NCBI GenBank assembly: GCA_905221065.1
Contig: CAJNBS010000003.1
Location: forward strand, 78,254-142,253
From: a bacterium
Lineage (GTDB): Bacteria > Bacillota > Bacilli > Lactobacillales > Streptococcaceae
Direction of reading: 5' to 3'
Length of the DNA stretch: 64,000 nt
Shown here: positions 1-8,091 of the stretch, piece by piece
Position numbering within the stretch: position 1 is the stretch's first letter
Layout of the letters: every line of letters starts with the position of its first letter
Notes under the pieces: model-generated
The model's input: only the letters and a program-made list of their open reading frames with translations
Database searches by the model: none
What the model was told of the DNA's origin: nothing
Made by a program: the position numbers and the translations under genes

Positions 1-1121
1 CGGCACAGGTTCATGGTATTTTAGCGGATGAACCTACGAGCCATTTAGACCGTGAAGGAATTGATTTTCTAATAGGACAGCTAAAATATTTTACAGGTGC
101 ACTGTTAGTTATTAGCCATGACCGCTATTTTCTTGATGAAATAGTAGATAAAATATGGGAACTGAAAGATGGCAAAATCACTGAGTATTGGGGAAACTAT
201 TCTGATTATCTTCGTCAGAAAGAGGAAGAACGTAAGAGCCAAGCTGCAGAATACGAACAATTTATTGCGGAACGTGCCCGATTGGAAAGGGCTGCGGAGG
301 AAAAGCGAAAACAGGCTCGTAAAATAGAACAGAAGGCAAAAGGTTCTTCAAAGAAAAAAAGTACTGAAGACGGAGGGCGTTTAGCTCATCAAAAATCAAT
401 AGGAAGTAAGGAAAAAAAGATGTATAATGCTGCTAAAACCCTAGAGCACAGGATTGCGGCCTTAGGAAAAGTAGAAGCTCCGGAAGGCATTCGCAGAATT
501 CGTTTCAGGCAAAGTAAAGCATTGGAGCTCCATAATCCATACCCTATAGTCGGTGCAGAAATTAATAAAGTATTTGGGGATAAGGCTCTGTTTGAAAATG
601 CATCTTTTCAAATTCCGTTAGGAGCAAAAGTGGCGTTAACTGGTGGTAATGGAATCGGAAAAACAACTTTAATCCAAATGATCTTAAACCATGAAGAAGG
701 AATTTCTATTTCGCCTAAGGCAAAAATAGGTTACTTTGCACAGAATGGTTACAAGTACAACAGTAATCAGAATGTTATGGAGTTTATGCAGAAGGATTGT
801 GACTACAATATATCAGAAATTCGTTCAGTGCTAGCATCTATGGGGTTCAAACAGAACGATATTGGAAAAAGTTTATCTGTTTTAAGCGGTGGAGAAATTA
901 TAAAATTGTTGCTTGCTAAAATGCTCATGGGTAGATATAACATCCTAATAATGGATGAACCCAGTAACTTCCTTGACATACCAAGTTTAGAGGCTTTGGA
1001 AATACTAATGAAGGAGTACACCGGAACTATCGTGTTTATCACCCACGATAAACGATTACTCGAAAATGTAGCAGATGTAGTTTATGAAATTAGAGATAAG
1101 AAAATAAATCTGAAACATTAA
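1..1121 (+). CDS. msr(D): Msr(D) (Mel) ribosomal-protection ABC-F protein, 5'-truncated by window edge
   Basis: C-terminal three quarters of an ABC-F ATPase; the frame is open from base 3 and the start lies upstream of the window. The first residues include the Walker [12 protein letters not shown] of ABC domain 1. A lysine/glutamate-rich linker (about 210-450) follows, then domain 2 with Walker [10 protein letters not shown], signature LSGGE and Walker [12 protein letters not shown]. The sequence agrees closely with what I remember of Msr(D), the partner of mef(A)/mef(E) in Mega and Tn1207.1. The family binds the ribosome and displaces macrolides. Domain 2 has DEPSN in place of the usual DEPTN. 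A mef gene would be expected just upstream but is outside the window. Confidence 0.93.
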
Positions 1122-1210
1122 ATTTAAGGTAGTCGCTGGTCAGTATAGTCTGTTCTGGTTGGCGACTCCATTGTTAAAGAGTATAAAGACTTTAGATTTT
1201 ATGAATATTA

Positions 1211-1246
1211 AAAATAGGAACAGTCAATTGAACTGCTCCTATTTTT
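1211..1246. terminator. Bidirectional hairpin terminator between msr(D) and the convergent SOS remnants
   Basis: An inverted repeat AATAGGA..CAGT / ACTG..TCCTATT has an A-run on the left and a T-run on the right, so it can end transcription from either side. It overlaps the stop codon of the minus-strand DUF5960 gene. A second weaker stem (AGTCGC..GCGACT, about 1130-1168) lies just after msr(D) without a T-run. Confidence 0.6.
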
Positions 1247-1538
1247 CTGCTAAATATATTGTAGTTTTCTTATATGTATAATGATAGATTAGCGGATTCT
1301 CATCTACGGTACTTACTTCAAATATGAAGAAGTGATCGCGGTTATCTCTGGACTTTTCCTTATTGAGGACAAAGTAATTCTTACGTGAAGTCGCCATTGT
1401 TTTTAGGATATCATCAGTTAGGAAGGTCAATGGAATATTCATGTTAGAGTAGCGGTAGAAGTCACGTTCAAAATCTTGGTAGCTCTCGCTATAATAGTCC
1501 ATTTGTAGGTGATTACGCTGAAACTCAAGCTGATTCAT
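1239..1538 (-). CDS. DUF5960-family small protein (Mega/Tn5252 SOS-operon orf)
   Basis: About 99 residues starting MNQLEFQRNH. I chose the ATG at 1538, not the upstream TTG at 1562, because the ATG overlaps the end of the preceding gene by 14 bases, as in translationally coupled operons. The protein is hydrophilic with no membrane segment or recognisable catalytic motif. It resembles the DUF5960 proteins found behind umuC and YolD-like genes in streptococcal conjugative elements and in Mega. Function is unknown; the position in a UmuC-type operon suggests an accessory SOS role, but its operon partners here are broken. Confidence 0.7.
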   Translation of the reverse strand: MNQLEFQRNHLQMDYYSESYQDFERDFYRYSNMNIPLTFLTDDILKTMATSRKNYFVLNKEKSRDNRDHFFIFEVSTVDENPLIYHYTYKKTTIYLAEK

Positions 1539-1836
1539 AGAGCACCTCCTCGACAAGTTCAATACTAATAATGTCTTTTAATTTCAAATTGATGTGACCT
1601 GTTGTAGTTTTTATCAAAATGAAATCTTTGGTCAGACTTGGTATTGTTCCAGTGTAGGAAACACGCTTGTTTTTTTCAATCACTTGAATGCGTGTGCGTA
1701 GCTGCCCGGCGTATACTTGACTGAGGAGTAATAATTTCTTCTCTAGTGATAAGTCAGACATGTACGTTACTTTGTTTGTATCATCAGAGAGTGCTAATGC
1801 ATGTTCAGATAGGAAAAAGCCCATCCATTTTTGCAT
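1525..1836 (-). CDS. YolD-like protein, N-terminus cut off by an in-frame TAG
   Basis: Open frame of 103 residues beginning MQKWMGFFLS. Upstream in the same frame an ATG at 1893 begins MIDRSSLPFQSAREY and then meets TAG (1848-1846), followed directly by this frame. The family start is therefore probably 1893, and a CAG to TAG change has removed about 19 residues. AGGA eight bases before 1836 could allow re-initiation. YolD-like proteins sit next to UmuC-type polymerases in Firmicutes and may modulate them. The C-terminal half (TGTIPSLTKDFILIKTTTG, then KLKDI) looks like a small beta barrel. It may be non-functional. Confidence 0.65.
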   Translation of the reverse strand: MQKWMGFFLSEHALALSDDTNKVTYMSDLSLEKKLLLLSQVYAGQLRTRIQVIEKNKRVSYTGTIPSLTKDFILIKTTTGHINLKLKDIISIELVEEVLYESA

Positions 1837-1889
1837 CTTTGTATCCTAGTACTCTCTTGCTGACTGAAATGGTAAGGATGAACGGTCAA

Positions 1890-2066
1890 TCATTTTAATC
1901 CCTCCAATCCACCAGCGGAATGACCGCCAATAAGTTTACTGCGTTCAATATTTTAGGAACCTTCAGTTAGGACGGTTCCTTTTTGTATGGCTAAAAAGCC
2001 AAACTGTTCTCTGACAACATCAATAGCTGTCTGAAGTCTATTTTCTTTTTCAATTTCTTCTACATC
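1890..2066 (-). pseudogene. 3' remnant of a UmuC-type Y-family polymerase gene
   Basis: On the minus strand an open stretch encodes HDVEEIEKENRLQTAID, then REQFGFLAIQKG, then a TAA, then IERSKLIGGHSAGGLEGLK ending in TGA. That TGA overlaps the ATG of the YolD-like gene (ATGA), which is the normal UmuC to YolD arrangement. Only about 58 codons are left and an in-frame stop interrupts them. At about 2064-2075 the sequence switches to a serine-recombinase fragment on the other strand, so the rest of umuC has been deleted. The UmuC assignment rests on the C-terminal motif and the gene order. Confidence 0.6.
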
Positions 2067-2498
2067 ATGCAAAATGAGGACAACCCTTTTACTACCAAGG
2101 TGTTCTGTGCAGAATGCGGTTCAGCTTTTGGACGTAAGAACTGGACGACCAGTCGTGGCAAACGTAAAGTTTGGCAGTGTAACAACCGTTATAAGGTAAA
2201 GGGACAGATTGGTTGTCAGAATAACCATATCGATGAGGGAACACTAGAGAAAGCTGTAATGATGGCAGTTAAACTACTGAGTGAGAATATGGATTTGTTG
2301 CATGGAAAGTGGAATAAGATCTTGGAAGAAAACCAGTTATTAGAAAAGCATTACAGTGTGTTACTGGCTGAATTGATAAATAAGGAGTGTTGGGAATATG
2401 ATTCCTTTGAGATGTGTCAGGTACTAGATAGTATTTTGATTTCGGAGGATGGACAGATAACCGTTAGATTTTTGGAAGGAACAGAAGTTGATTTATAA
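2067..2498 (+). pseudogene. C-terminal stub of a large serine recombinase
   Basis: 143 residues. They contain the zinc-ribbon pair CAEC..C and a matching WQCNNRY..GCQNNHIDE segment (residues 14-58), then a coiled-coil-like region, as in the C-terminal half of large serine recombinases (Zn_ribbon_recom type). The N-terminal resolvase catalytic domain with its serine is absent. The frame begins abruptly at a junction with umuC-derived DNA and has no ribosome-binding site. It is probably a leftover of the recombinase that moved this element, comparable to orf8 of Tn1207.1. It cannot catalyse strand exchange by itself. Confidence 0.75.
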
Positions 2499-2541
2499 GG
2501 CTGTAGGCATAGTATAGTTCACTATGTTTGCAGCCTTTTTT
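2498..2541 (+). terminator. Rho-independent terminator after recombinase stub
   Basis: A long stem AAGGCTGTAGGCATAGT / ACTATGTTTGCAGCCTT with a short loop is followed by a T-run. It insulates the following CBASS operon from upstream read-through. Confidence 0.8.
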
Positions 2542-2632
2542 CTTGTTTAGTGGTATAATTATATGTAGGATTTTTTTAATATCGGTTACTTTTTATGAAT
2601 TAACCAAAAAACTAAAATGGAGTTGTTTTATA

Positions 2633-3520
2633 ATGAGATATTCTGAAGAAGCATTACAATCATGGATTAAGCCGTTATCTGCCACTGAAGAAACACGGGT
2701 TGAAAATACTATTGGAATGATTAAAGATGCAATAGAAAGGAGTGGGCTCTCTTCAAAGTATGAATATGAAATTTTTGCCCAAGGTTCTTATGCAAATAAT
2801 ACGAATGTAAAGAAAAATAGCGACATTGATATCTGTATCATGGTGAAATCTTTATTTTATTGTGAGTATGTAGATGGGTTATCGGACCTAGACTATAATT
2901 ACTCTAGTAGCAGCACCAATGCTAATGTATTTAAAAACGAAGTGATTAAAGCGTTAATTTCAAAATTTGGTGCAGAATCAGTTTCTATTGGCAATAAGTG
3001 TATCAATATTAATTCTAACTCATATCACGTAAATGCAGATGTAGTCCCATGTTTTCAATATCGAAATTATAGATATATTGGTAGCAGGTCATCTGAAAAA
3101 TTTGTTGAAGGCATCAAATTTTTTACCTCAAACGGAAATTATGAAGTAATTAATTATCCTAAAGTTCATATACAAAATGGTATCTCTAAGAATAAATCTA
3201 CTCACTATAAATATAAATATTTAGTTAGGATTATGAAGCATATTAAGAACGAGATGCAGGAGCTAGGATTGACAAACGAACGCATTTCTTCATATTTGAT
3301 AGAATGTTTGGTCTGGAATATACCTGAACAGATGTTTTTCAATAGTAATAGCTACACAGGGTTGTTACAGCAAGCGTTATATTACATAGTGTCTCAAGTG
3401 AATTTAAATTGGGTTGAAGTAAGTGGAATGTATTACCTTTTTCGTTCAGAGCAGAAATGGAATTTACAGGATACAAAAACTTTTTTAGTTAGAATGATTG
3501 AATTTTTGGATTATAAATAA
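2633..3520 (+). CDS. CBASS cyclic-oligonucleotide synthase (CD-NTase)
   Basis: 295 residues from the ATG at 2633, which has GGAG about 10 bases upstream. The open frame extends to 2528 but only with poor starts inside the preceding terminator. It is a nucleotidyltransferase of the cGAS/DncV-like superfamily: G51-S52 in QGSYANNTN, metal-binding D64 and D66 in SDIDICI, and a third acidic residue D136 in HVNADVVPC. The C-terminal helical part (from about 200) fits the OAS-like substrate-binding domain. The next gene encodes a Cap15-like effector, which supports a CBASS role: on phage sensing the enzyme makes a cyclic di- or trinucleotide. I cannot assign the clade (CdnB- or CdnE-like) or the product. 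No Cap2/Cap3 regulators are present, so it looks like a minimal type I system. Confidence 0.88.
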   Translation: MRYSEEALQSWIKPLSATEETRVENTIGMIKDAIERSGLSSKYEYEIFAQGSYANNTNVKKNSDIDICIMVKSLFYCEYVDGLSDLDYNYSSSSTNANVFKNEVIKALISKFGAESVSIGNKCININSNSYHVNADVVPCFQYRNYRYIGSRSSEKFVEGIKFFTSNGNYEVINYPKVHIQNGISKNKSTHYKYKYLVRIMKHIKNEMQELGLTNERISSYLIECLVWNIPEQMFFNSNSYTGLLQQALYYIVSQVNLNWVEVSGMYYLFRSEQKWNLQDTKTFLVRMIEFLDYK

Positions 3521-3525
3521 AACTT

Positions 3526-4110
3526 ATGAATGAACAGCAGAAAAAATTTTTGAATATTACAATATGGGTTTTTGCAATTTGCTTGTTATTAAGATTGTTA
3601 ATAAGTGGCCAAGAGATTGCAGTGAATCTTAAATCTGATATTTTGGCATTGGTATATTCAGCCATTGGGTATATTGGTGAAGCTATATCAGTTACAGCAA
3701 TTATTATGGCTATTTTTGAAAAAACAGCATGGCGGTGGCCATTACTATCTAAGATTCATAATGTTCCAATTTTATTTGCGAATTATGTAGGTAGTTTCAA
3801 GACGGACTATGATCAGAATGAAAGAAATTGTGAACTTACTATTGAACAGTCATTTACGACTATTAAAGTTAAGTTTAAAACGGGTGAAAGTTCGAGCCAT
3901 AGCATTACAGCATCAATTATCAATGATAATGGAACACAAAAATTAATTTATACATATTTAAATAGCCCAAGGGCTGAATTGCAAAGTCCTATACATTATG
4001 GGACGGTAATTCTTGATATTGATAATCCAAATCAACTAGAAGGAAATTATTATACTAATCGAGGAACCAAAGGTTCAATGAGTTTTGAGATAAACAACCC
4101 TTCTCGCTAG
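3526..4110 (+). CDS. cap15: Cap15-like CBASS effector: two membrane helices plus beta-barrel nucleotide sensor
   Basis: 194 residues, starting five bases after the CD-NTase stop with only a weak ribosome-binding site, so translation is probably coupled. Two hydrophobic segments (about residues 8-26 and 38-63) are followed by about 115 residues rich in beta strands, including NYVGSFKTDY and YTYLNSPRAEL, ending in polar loops. This matches the S-2TMbeta (Cap15) family, where the barrel binds the CD-NTase product and the membrane helices oligomerise and disrupt the inner membrane, killing the infected cell. The assignment rests on architecture and gene partnership; ligand specificity cannot be read from the sequence. 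Confidence 0.82.
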   Translation: MNEQQKKFLNITIWVFAICLLLRLLISGQEIAVNLKSDILALVYSAIGYIGEAISVTAIIMAIFEKTAWRWPLLSKIHNVPILFANYVGSFKTDYDQNERNCELTIEQSFTTIKVKFKTGESSSHSITASIINDNGTQKLIYTYLNSPRAELQSPIHYGTVILDIDNPNQLEGNYYTNRGTKGSMSFEINNPSR

Positions 4111-4443
4111 TTGGATTTGTAAAGATTTAAATAAAGAAAGAAGAACTAACTATCGGAAACTTGGCATAGATGTAACAATACTGTATATTAACGAAGCCGT
4201 AAATACTCGCATTAGTTACGTTTAATAGTTTAATACGGATATTCAGCAGCTTTGATTTCGTTTCACAGTATAGGTAGTAACCGTCAAGACATGTGGAGGC
4301 GGTAGTTTTGATGTCAAAAGTTGCAACCAGTGAATAAATGAAGTGTAGAAAATAAAGGCTTGTTCAATTCAATATATAATGAATTACCGGCACCCAAACC
4401 AAAGAAAAAGAAATAATTAAATTAGAAGTTGAAGGGGGGAAGA
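4111..4443. other. Gene-free spacer with degraded coding debris
   Basis: No intact gene. Two stretches look like old protein ends: one reads YRKLGIDVTILYINEAVN then stops (4150-4224), and one reads NELPAPKPKKKK then stops (4379-4414). Both could be remnants of mobile-element proteins, but I cannot name either. The next gene has its own strong ribosome-binding site. Confidence 0.4.
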
Positions 4444-5061
4444 ATGAGAATCGGAGTTATTCAAGCAAGTTCGCAAGCGACCAAAAATCAAATAATCTAT
4501 GATGCTGTATTAAAGTATGCTCCAAAGAAATCTGAGGTTATAAATTTTGGCTGTACGATGGAAGAAAATGAAAAATACTCGTATATAGAAATTTCTATTC
4601 TTATAGGTATCTTGTTGGCAAGTAGGACAGTTGATTTCGTTGTTACGGGCTGTTCTTCCGGACAAGGAATGATGCTTGCTTGTAATAGTATGCCTGATGT
4701 CATTTGCGGATATGCACCTACACCGAATGATGCCTATTTATTTGCTCAGATTAATAATGGAAATGCGATATCATTACCATTAGGTGAAAATTATACATGG
4801 TCAGGTACTGAAAATCTTGAAAGAACAATAGAAGCTCTTTTCTCGGAGCCATTTGGACAAGGATACCCCAAAAGTGAGGCAGAGAGAAAGGTAAGAGATG
4901 CTGAGAAACTTAAAGAAATAAGAAGAATCGGGCAGGTTCAGTTTGAAGAATTCGCAAATGTACTAGATATATCATTGTTTGAATCAATCAAGAGGAAACA
5001 GAATGTAATTCAGAATGTAAAGGCGTATGGGAAGAAAGAAATAGCTGATTTAATGAAATGA
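4444..5061 (+). CDS. RpiB/LacA/LacB-family sugar-phosphate isomerase-like protein
   Basis: 205 residues from the ATG at 4444, preceded by a strong GAAGGGGGGA ribosome-binding site; the longer TTG start at 4429 would place the start before that site. The N-terminal RIGVIQASSQATKN and the central TGCSSGQGMMLACN with PDVICGYAPTPNDA are the phosphate- and base-binding loops of the RpiB/LacAB fold. That family interconverts aldose and ketose phosphates. The usual catalytic Cys lies in the position of TGCSSG. The C-terminal extension (about 150-205), rich in Lys and Glu, is longer than in classical RpiB. No sugar operon is nearby, so the substrate is unknown. Confidence 0.75.
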   Translation: MRIGVIQASSQATKNQIIYDAVLKYAPKKSEVINFGCTMEENEKYSYIEISILIGILLASRTVDFVVTGCSSGQGMMLACNSMPDVICGYAPTPNDAYLFAQINNGNAISLPLGENYTWSGTENLERTIEALFSEPFGQGYPKSEAERKVRDAEKLKEIRRIGQVQFEEFANVLDISLFESIKRKQNVIQNVKAYGKKEIADLMK

Positions 5062-5085
5062 GTAAATCACAGTTTGTCGGGGTAA

Positions 5086-5127
5086 TACCTTTTAACGATA
5101 ACCTTATGCTATCGTCAAAAGGTTTAT
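5086..5127 (+). terminator. Hairpin terminator after the RpiB-like gene
   Basis: ACCTTTT..CGATA / TATCG..AAAAGGT forms a stem with one internal mismatch, followed by a short T-rich tail. Confidence 0.5.
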
Positions 5128-5250
5128 AGACATGTTCACTTGGCATACATAGTGTTCACTCGTTTTATGTCGAGTGTGTGGTACTGCTTTTAAGAGCTGA
5201 TTGAACAAGGAAAATTAGCTAGTGAAAGTCCTACAGTAAGGAGTTTAAAC

Positions 5251-6021
5251 ATGAAATTCCATGAATTTGGTAATAAGAATTTGCCTCCTATTTTACTGAT
5301 ACATGGTGGTGGCAGTTCTTGGTGGAATTATCTTCGTCAAGCACGAATCCTGTCAGAAGAATACCGTATTATTCTACCCACTTTGAATGGCCACGGAGAG
5401 GAATATCAACTTGATTATGTTTCTACTGAAGATTCTGCTTTGGAGATTCTAGACTATATCAAAGCAAACTGTGGTGGAAAATTGTTTGCAATCGGTGGTG
5501 TTTCACTTGGTGGTCAAATTACCATGGAGCTTTTATCTTTAGACAGTGAAATTGCTGAGAAGACCATTATAGACGGAAGCCTCTGTATTCCTCAACTAAG
5601 GTTAGCTAAAATCAGCATCTTTCTAGTGTCTCTATTTGGTAAACTGATGTTCAATAAATTCTCTTGCAAACTTCAGTTAAGCATGATGAACAAACTCTAT
5701 CCTAAACTGGCTTATCCAGAGGAAATAAAAGCTTATTATTTGGAGGATCTTCCAAGGACGCCTGTCAAAACATTGGTGACCATTTACAAAAACTATATGG
5801 GGCATTACAAGCTGAAAGATATGATTTCTGCTAGCAAGGCTCAGGTTCTGTATATCTATGGTGAAAAAGAATTGAACTGTGTGAAAGAATCAGCGAAATT
5901 ATTTCATCAGCTACATGCAAATACAATTTTGTATGAAGCAAAGGGCTATAATCACGGCTATTTGTCAGCTTACCTACCTCAAGAGTGGATTGATTTGGTG
6001 GCACCATTTTTAAAGAGTTAA
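5251..6021 (+). CDS. Alpha/beta-hydrolase fold protein
   Basis: 256 residues; TAAGGAG lies 7 bases before the ATG. Features are the oxyanion HGGGSSWWN (residues 18-26), the nucleophile elbow GVSLGGQ with Ser about residue 94, a strand LYIYGEKE before the expected acid, and the catalytic His in GYNHGYL near residue 232. It has no signal peptide, so it is cytosolic. A lid-like insertion (about 115-180) is rich in aromatic and basic residues. The substrate is unknown. It lies 47 bases before the ADP-ribosylglycohydrolase and may be cotranscribed with it. Confidence 0.8.
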   Translation: MKFHEFGNKNLPPILLIHGGGSSWWNYLRQARILSEEYRIILPTLNGHGEEYQLDYVSTEDSALEILDYIKANCGGKLFAIGGVSLGGQITMELLSLDSEIAEKTIIDGSLCIPQLRLAKISIFLVSLFGKLMFNKFSCKLQLSMMNKLYPKLAYPEEIKAYYLEDLPRTPVKTLVTIYKNYMGHYKLKDMISASKAQVLYIYGEKELNCVKESAKLFHQLHANTILYEAKGYNHGYLSAYLPQEWIDLVAPFLKS

Positions 6022-6068
6022 CCATTGGGAATGTGTAATAAATCTGATATGTCACAAGGAGGAATCTT

Positions 6069-6923
6069 ATGCTAGGAGCAATCGTTGGAGACATTGTTGG
6101 TTCTGTTTACGAATGGAACAATATCAAAACGAAGGATTTTCCTTTATTTCGGAAAGACTGCTTTTTCACAGATGATACGGTTATGACCTGTGCTGTCGCA
6201 GAAGCAATCATGAATGGTGGGCAGAAGGATGACTTTATTGACGCTATGAAGAAATATGGCAGAATGTATCCGAATGCTGATTATGGTGCTCGGTTTAATG
6301 CATGGCTAAACAGCGATAACCGTGAGCCTTATAATAGCTTTGGTAATGGATCAGCTATGCGTGTTGCTCCCTGTGCTTGGGTCATGGACTGTGGTTTTTG
6401 TGCAAGATCTGGTATGTGGCCATCATCTAGAAGACTTGCGAGTCTTTCTGCAGAGGTAACTCATAACCATCCAGAAGGTATCAAAGGTGCCGTGGCTACA
6501 GCTGATGCTATCTTTCTATGTCGTTTTTACTTTGGTGGTTATTGTAGCGAATATGAGCAACCAATTAACGACAATCCTACAGAATGTAAAAAACGGATTA
6601 AGGATTATATTGAGAAGGAATACGGCTACAATCTATCTCAAACTTTAGATGAAATTCGCCCTACATACCGTTTCAACGAAACATGTCAGGACACTGTACC
6701 TCAGGCAATTATTGCCTTTCTTGAAAGTACAGATTTCGAAGATGCGATAAGAAATGCCATCTCACTTGGTGGCGACAGTGATACACTTGCTGCAATCACT
6801 GGCAGCATAGCAGAGGCAGCTTATGGTATTCCTGATTGGATTAAGGAAAAGGCCTATTCTTACTTGGATAAACCCTTAAAGGATATACTCAGGCGGTGGG
6901 ATAATAAGGTTGATATAAAATAA
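6069..6923 (+). CDS. ADP-ribosylglycohydrolase (ARH/DraG family)
   Basis: 284 residues with AAGGAGG nine bases upstream. The family metal-binding motifs are all present: GDIVGSVYEW near the N-terminus, FTDDTVMT at about residues 35-42, GNGSAMRVAP at about 93-102, and the C-terminal GGDSDTLAAITG at about 235-246. The family removes ADP-ribose from proteins, nucleic acids or small molecules using two Mg ions. The gene lies in the same accessory stretch as the CBASS pair; a link to phage conflict (reversing ADP-ribosylation) is possible but only inferred from location. Confidence 0.9.
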   Translation: MLGAIVGDIVGSVYEWNNIKTKDFPLFRKDCFFTDDTVMTCAVAEAIMNGGQKDDFIDAMKKYGRMYPNADYGARFNAWLNSDNREPYNSFGNGSAMRVAPCAWVMDCGFCARSGMWPSSRRLASLSAEVTHNHPEGIKGAVATADAIFLCRFYFGGYCSEYEQPINDNPTECKKRIKDYIEKEYGYNLSQTLDEIRPTYRFNETCQDTVPQAIIAFLESTDFEDAIRNAISLGGDSDTLAAITGSIAEAAYGIPDWIKEKAYSYLDKPLKDILRRWDNKVDIK

Positions 6924-7045
6924 AAGAGTTTTAATCTCCAGTACGTCATATTTTTCTTTCCAGCATTTTCATTATATAATGGGAGTACATTTACTTGCAT
7001 ACGATGTAATATAAACATTTCTAATGAATATTACGGAGACAATCA

Positions 7046-7930
7046 ATGAACAAAGCAATGTTAATTATCAACCCTACTTCTGGTGGGGAGAAGGCTTTGG
7101 ATTATAAGGTCAAGCTGGAAAATAAAGCAAAAGAATATTTTGAGCACGTAGAAACCAAAATTACCGAAAAAGCTCTGGATGCAACACATTTTGCTGAAGA
7201 AGCTTCTCGTGATCAGTACGATGCAGTGGTGTGTTTTGGTGGAGATGGGACTGTCAACGAAGTCATTTCGGGTATTGCTGAGAGAGAATACGTTCCTAAG
7301 TTAGGTATTATCCCTGGTGGGACAGGTAATCTCATTACAAAACTGTTGGAAATCAACCAAGACATCGATAGCGCTATTGAGGAACTCGATTTTGATTTAA
7401 CCAACAAGTTTGATATCGGTAAAGCGAATGACAATTATTTTGGTTATATCTTTAGTATCGGTTCTCTGCCTGAGGCGATTCACAATGTGGAGATTGAGGA
7501 CAAGACAAAATTCGGTATTTTAGCCTATGCTGTTAATACCATGAAGTCTGTCATGACGGATCAGGTCTTTAACATTAAGGCTAAAACAGAAAATGGAAAT
7601 TATGTTGGTGAAGCGAGCCATGTTTTGGTTCTCTTGACAAATTACTTCGCTGACAAAAAGATTTTTGAAGAGAACAAAGATGGATATGCCAACATTTTGA
7701 TTTTAAAAGATGCATCTCTATTTTCCAAATTATCCGTCATTCCTGATTTATTGAAAGGCGATGTTGTCGCAAATGATAATATCGAATATATCAAAGCGCG
7801 CAATATTAAAATCTCCTCTGATAGTGAATTGGAGTCAGATGTTGACGGCGATAAATCAGATAACCTACCTGTAGAAATCAAAGTCCTAGCTCAGAGAGTA
7901 GAAGTATTTTCAAAACCGAAAGAGGAATAG
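7046..7930 (+). CDS. Diacylglycerol/lipid kinase (DagK family)
   Basis: 294 residues. The N-terminal IINPTSGG and CFGGDGTVNEV (about residues 63-73), with PGGTGN at about 92-97, are the nucleotide-binding motifs of the diacylglycerol kinase catalytic domain (DgkB/YegS type). It would phosphorylate diacylglycerol or a related lipid at the membrane to feed phosphatidate back to phospholipid synthesis. A second, more canonical member lies at 55474-56433 on the other strand. It ends with its own terminator, so it is probably monocistronic. Confidence 0.85.
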   Translation: MNKAMLIINPTSGGEKALDYKVKLENKAKEYFEHVETKITEKALDATHFAEEASRDQYDAVVCFGGDGTVNEVISGIAEREYVPKLGIIPGGTGNLITKLLEINQDIDSAIEELDFDLTNKFDIGKANDNYFGYIFSIGSLPEAIHNVEIEDKTKFGILAYAVNTMKSVMTDQVFNIKAKTENGNYVGEASHVLVLLTNYFADKKIFEENKDGYANILILKDASLFSKLSVIPDLLKGDVVANDNIEYIKARNIKISSDSELESDVDGDKSDNLPVEIKVLAQRVEVFSKPKEE

Positions 7931-7938
7931 TATATAGA

Positions 7939-7964
7939 TAAAGCCTTTTTGAGGCTTTTTTGTA
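7939..7964 (+). terminator. Terminator after lipid kinase gene
   Basis: AAAGCCT / AGGCTTT stem separated by TTTTG and followed by a T-run. Confidence 0.75.
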
Positions 7965-8002
7965 TACTTAAAAAGATAGTTCTTTTAAAAATGGACTATT
8001 CT

Positions 8003-8058
8003 TGCAAATAGTTTACAAAAATAGTATACTGGATTTATTGATTTTGAAAACGTTTGCG
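8003..8058 (+). promoter_or_regulatory. Promoter and cre-like CcpA site of the neopullulanase gene
   Basis: TTGCAA (8003-8008), a 17-base spacer and TATACT (8026-8031). TTGAAAACGTTTGCG at 8044-8058 matches the cre consensus WTGNAANCGNWNNCW except for the last base and lies just after the predicted start of transcription. CcpA bound here should repress in the presence of glucose. Confidence 0.7.
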
Positions 8059-8091
8059 TAAAAATGGATTGAAAATTTAGGAGACAATTTA

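Noticed and set aside
803-1042. 79-codon minus-strand frame inside msr(D)
   Set aside because: Shadow of a clearly identified gene.
4111-4443. Possible small genes in the spacer after Cap15
   Set aside because: Short frames end without starts or ribosome-binding sites; treated as debris.
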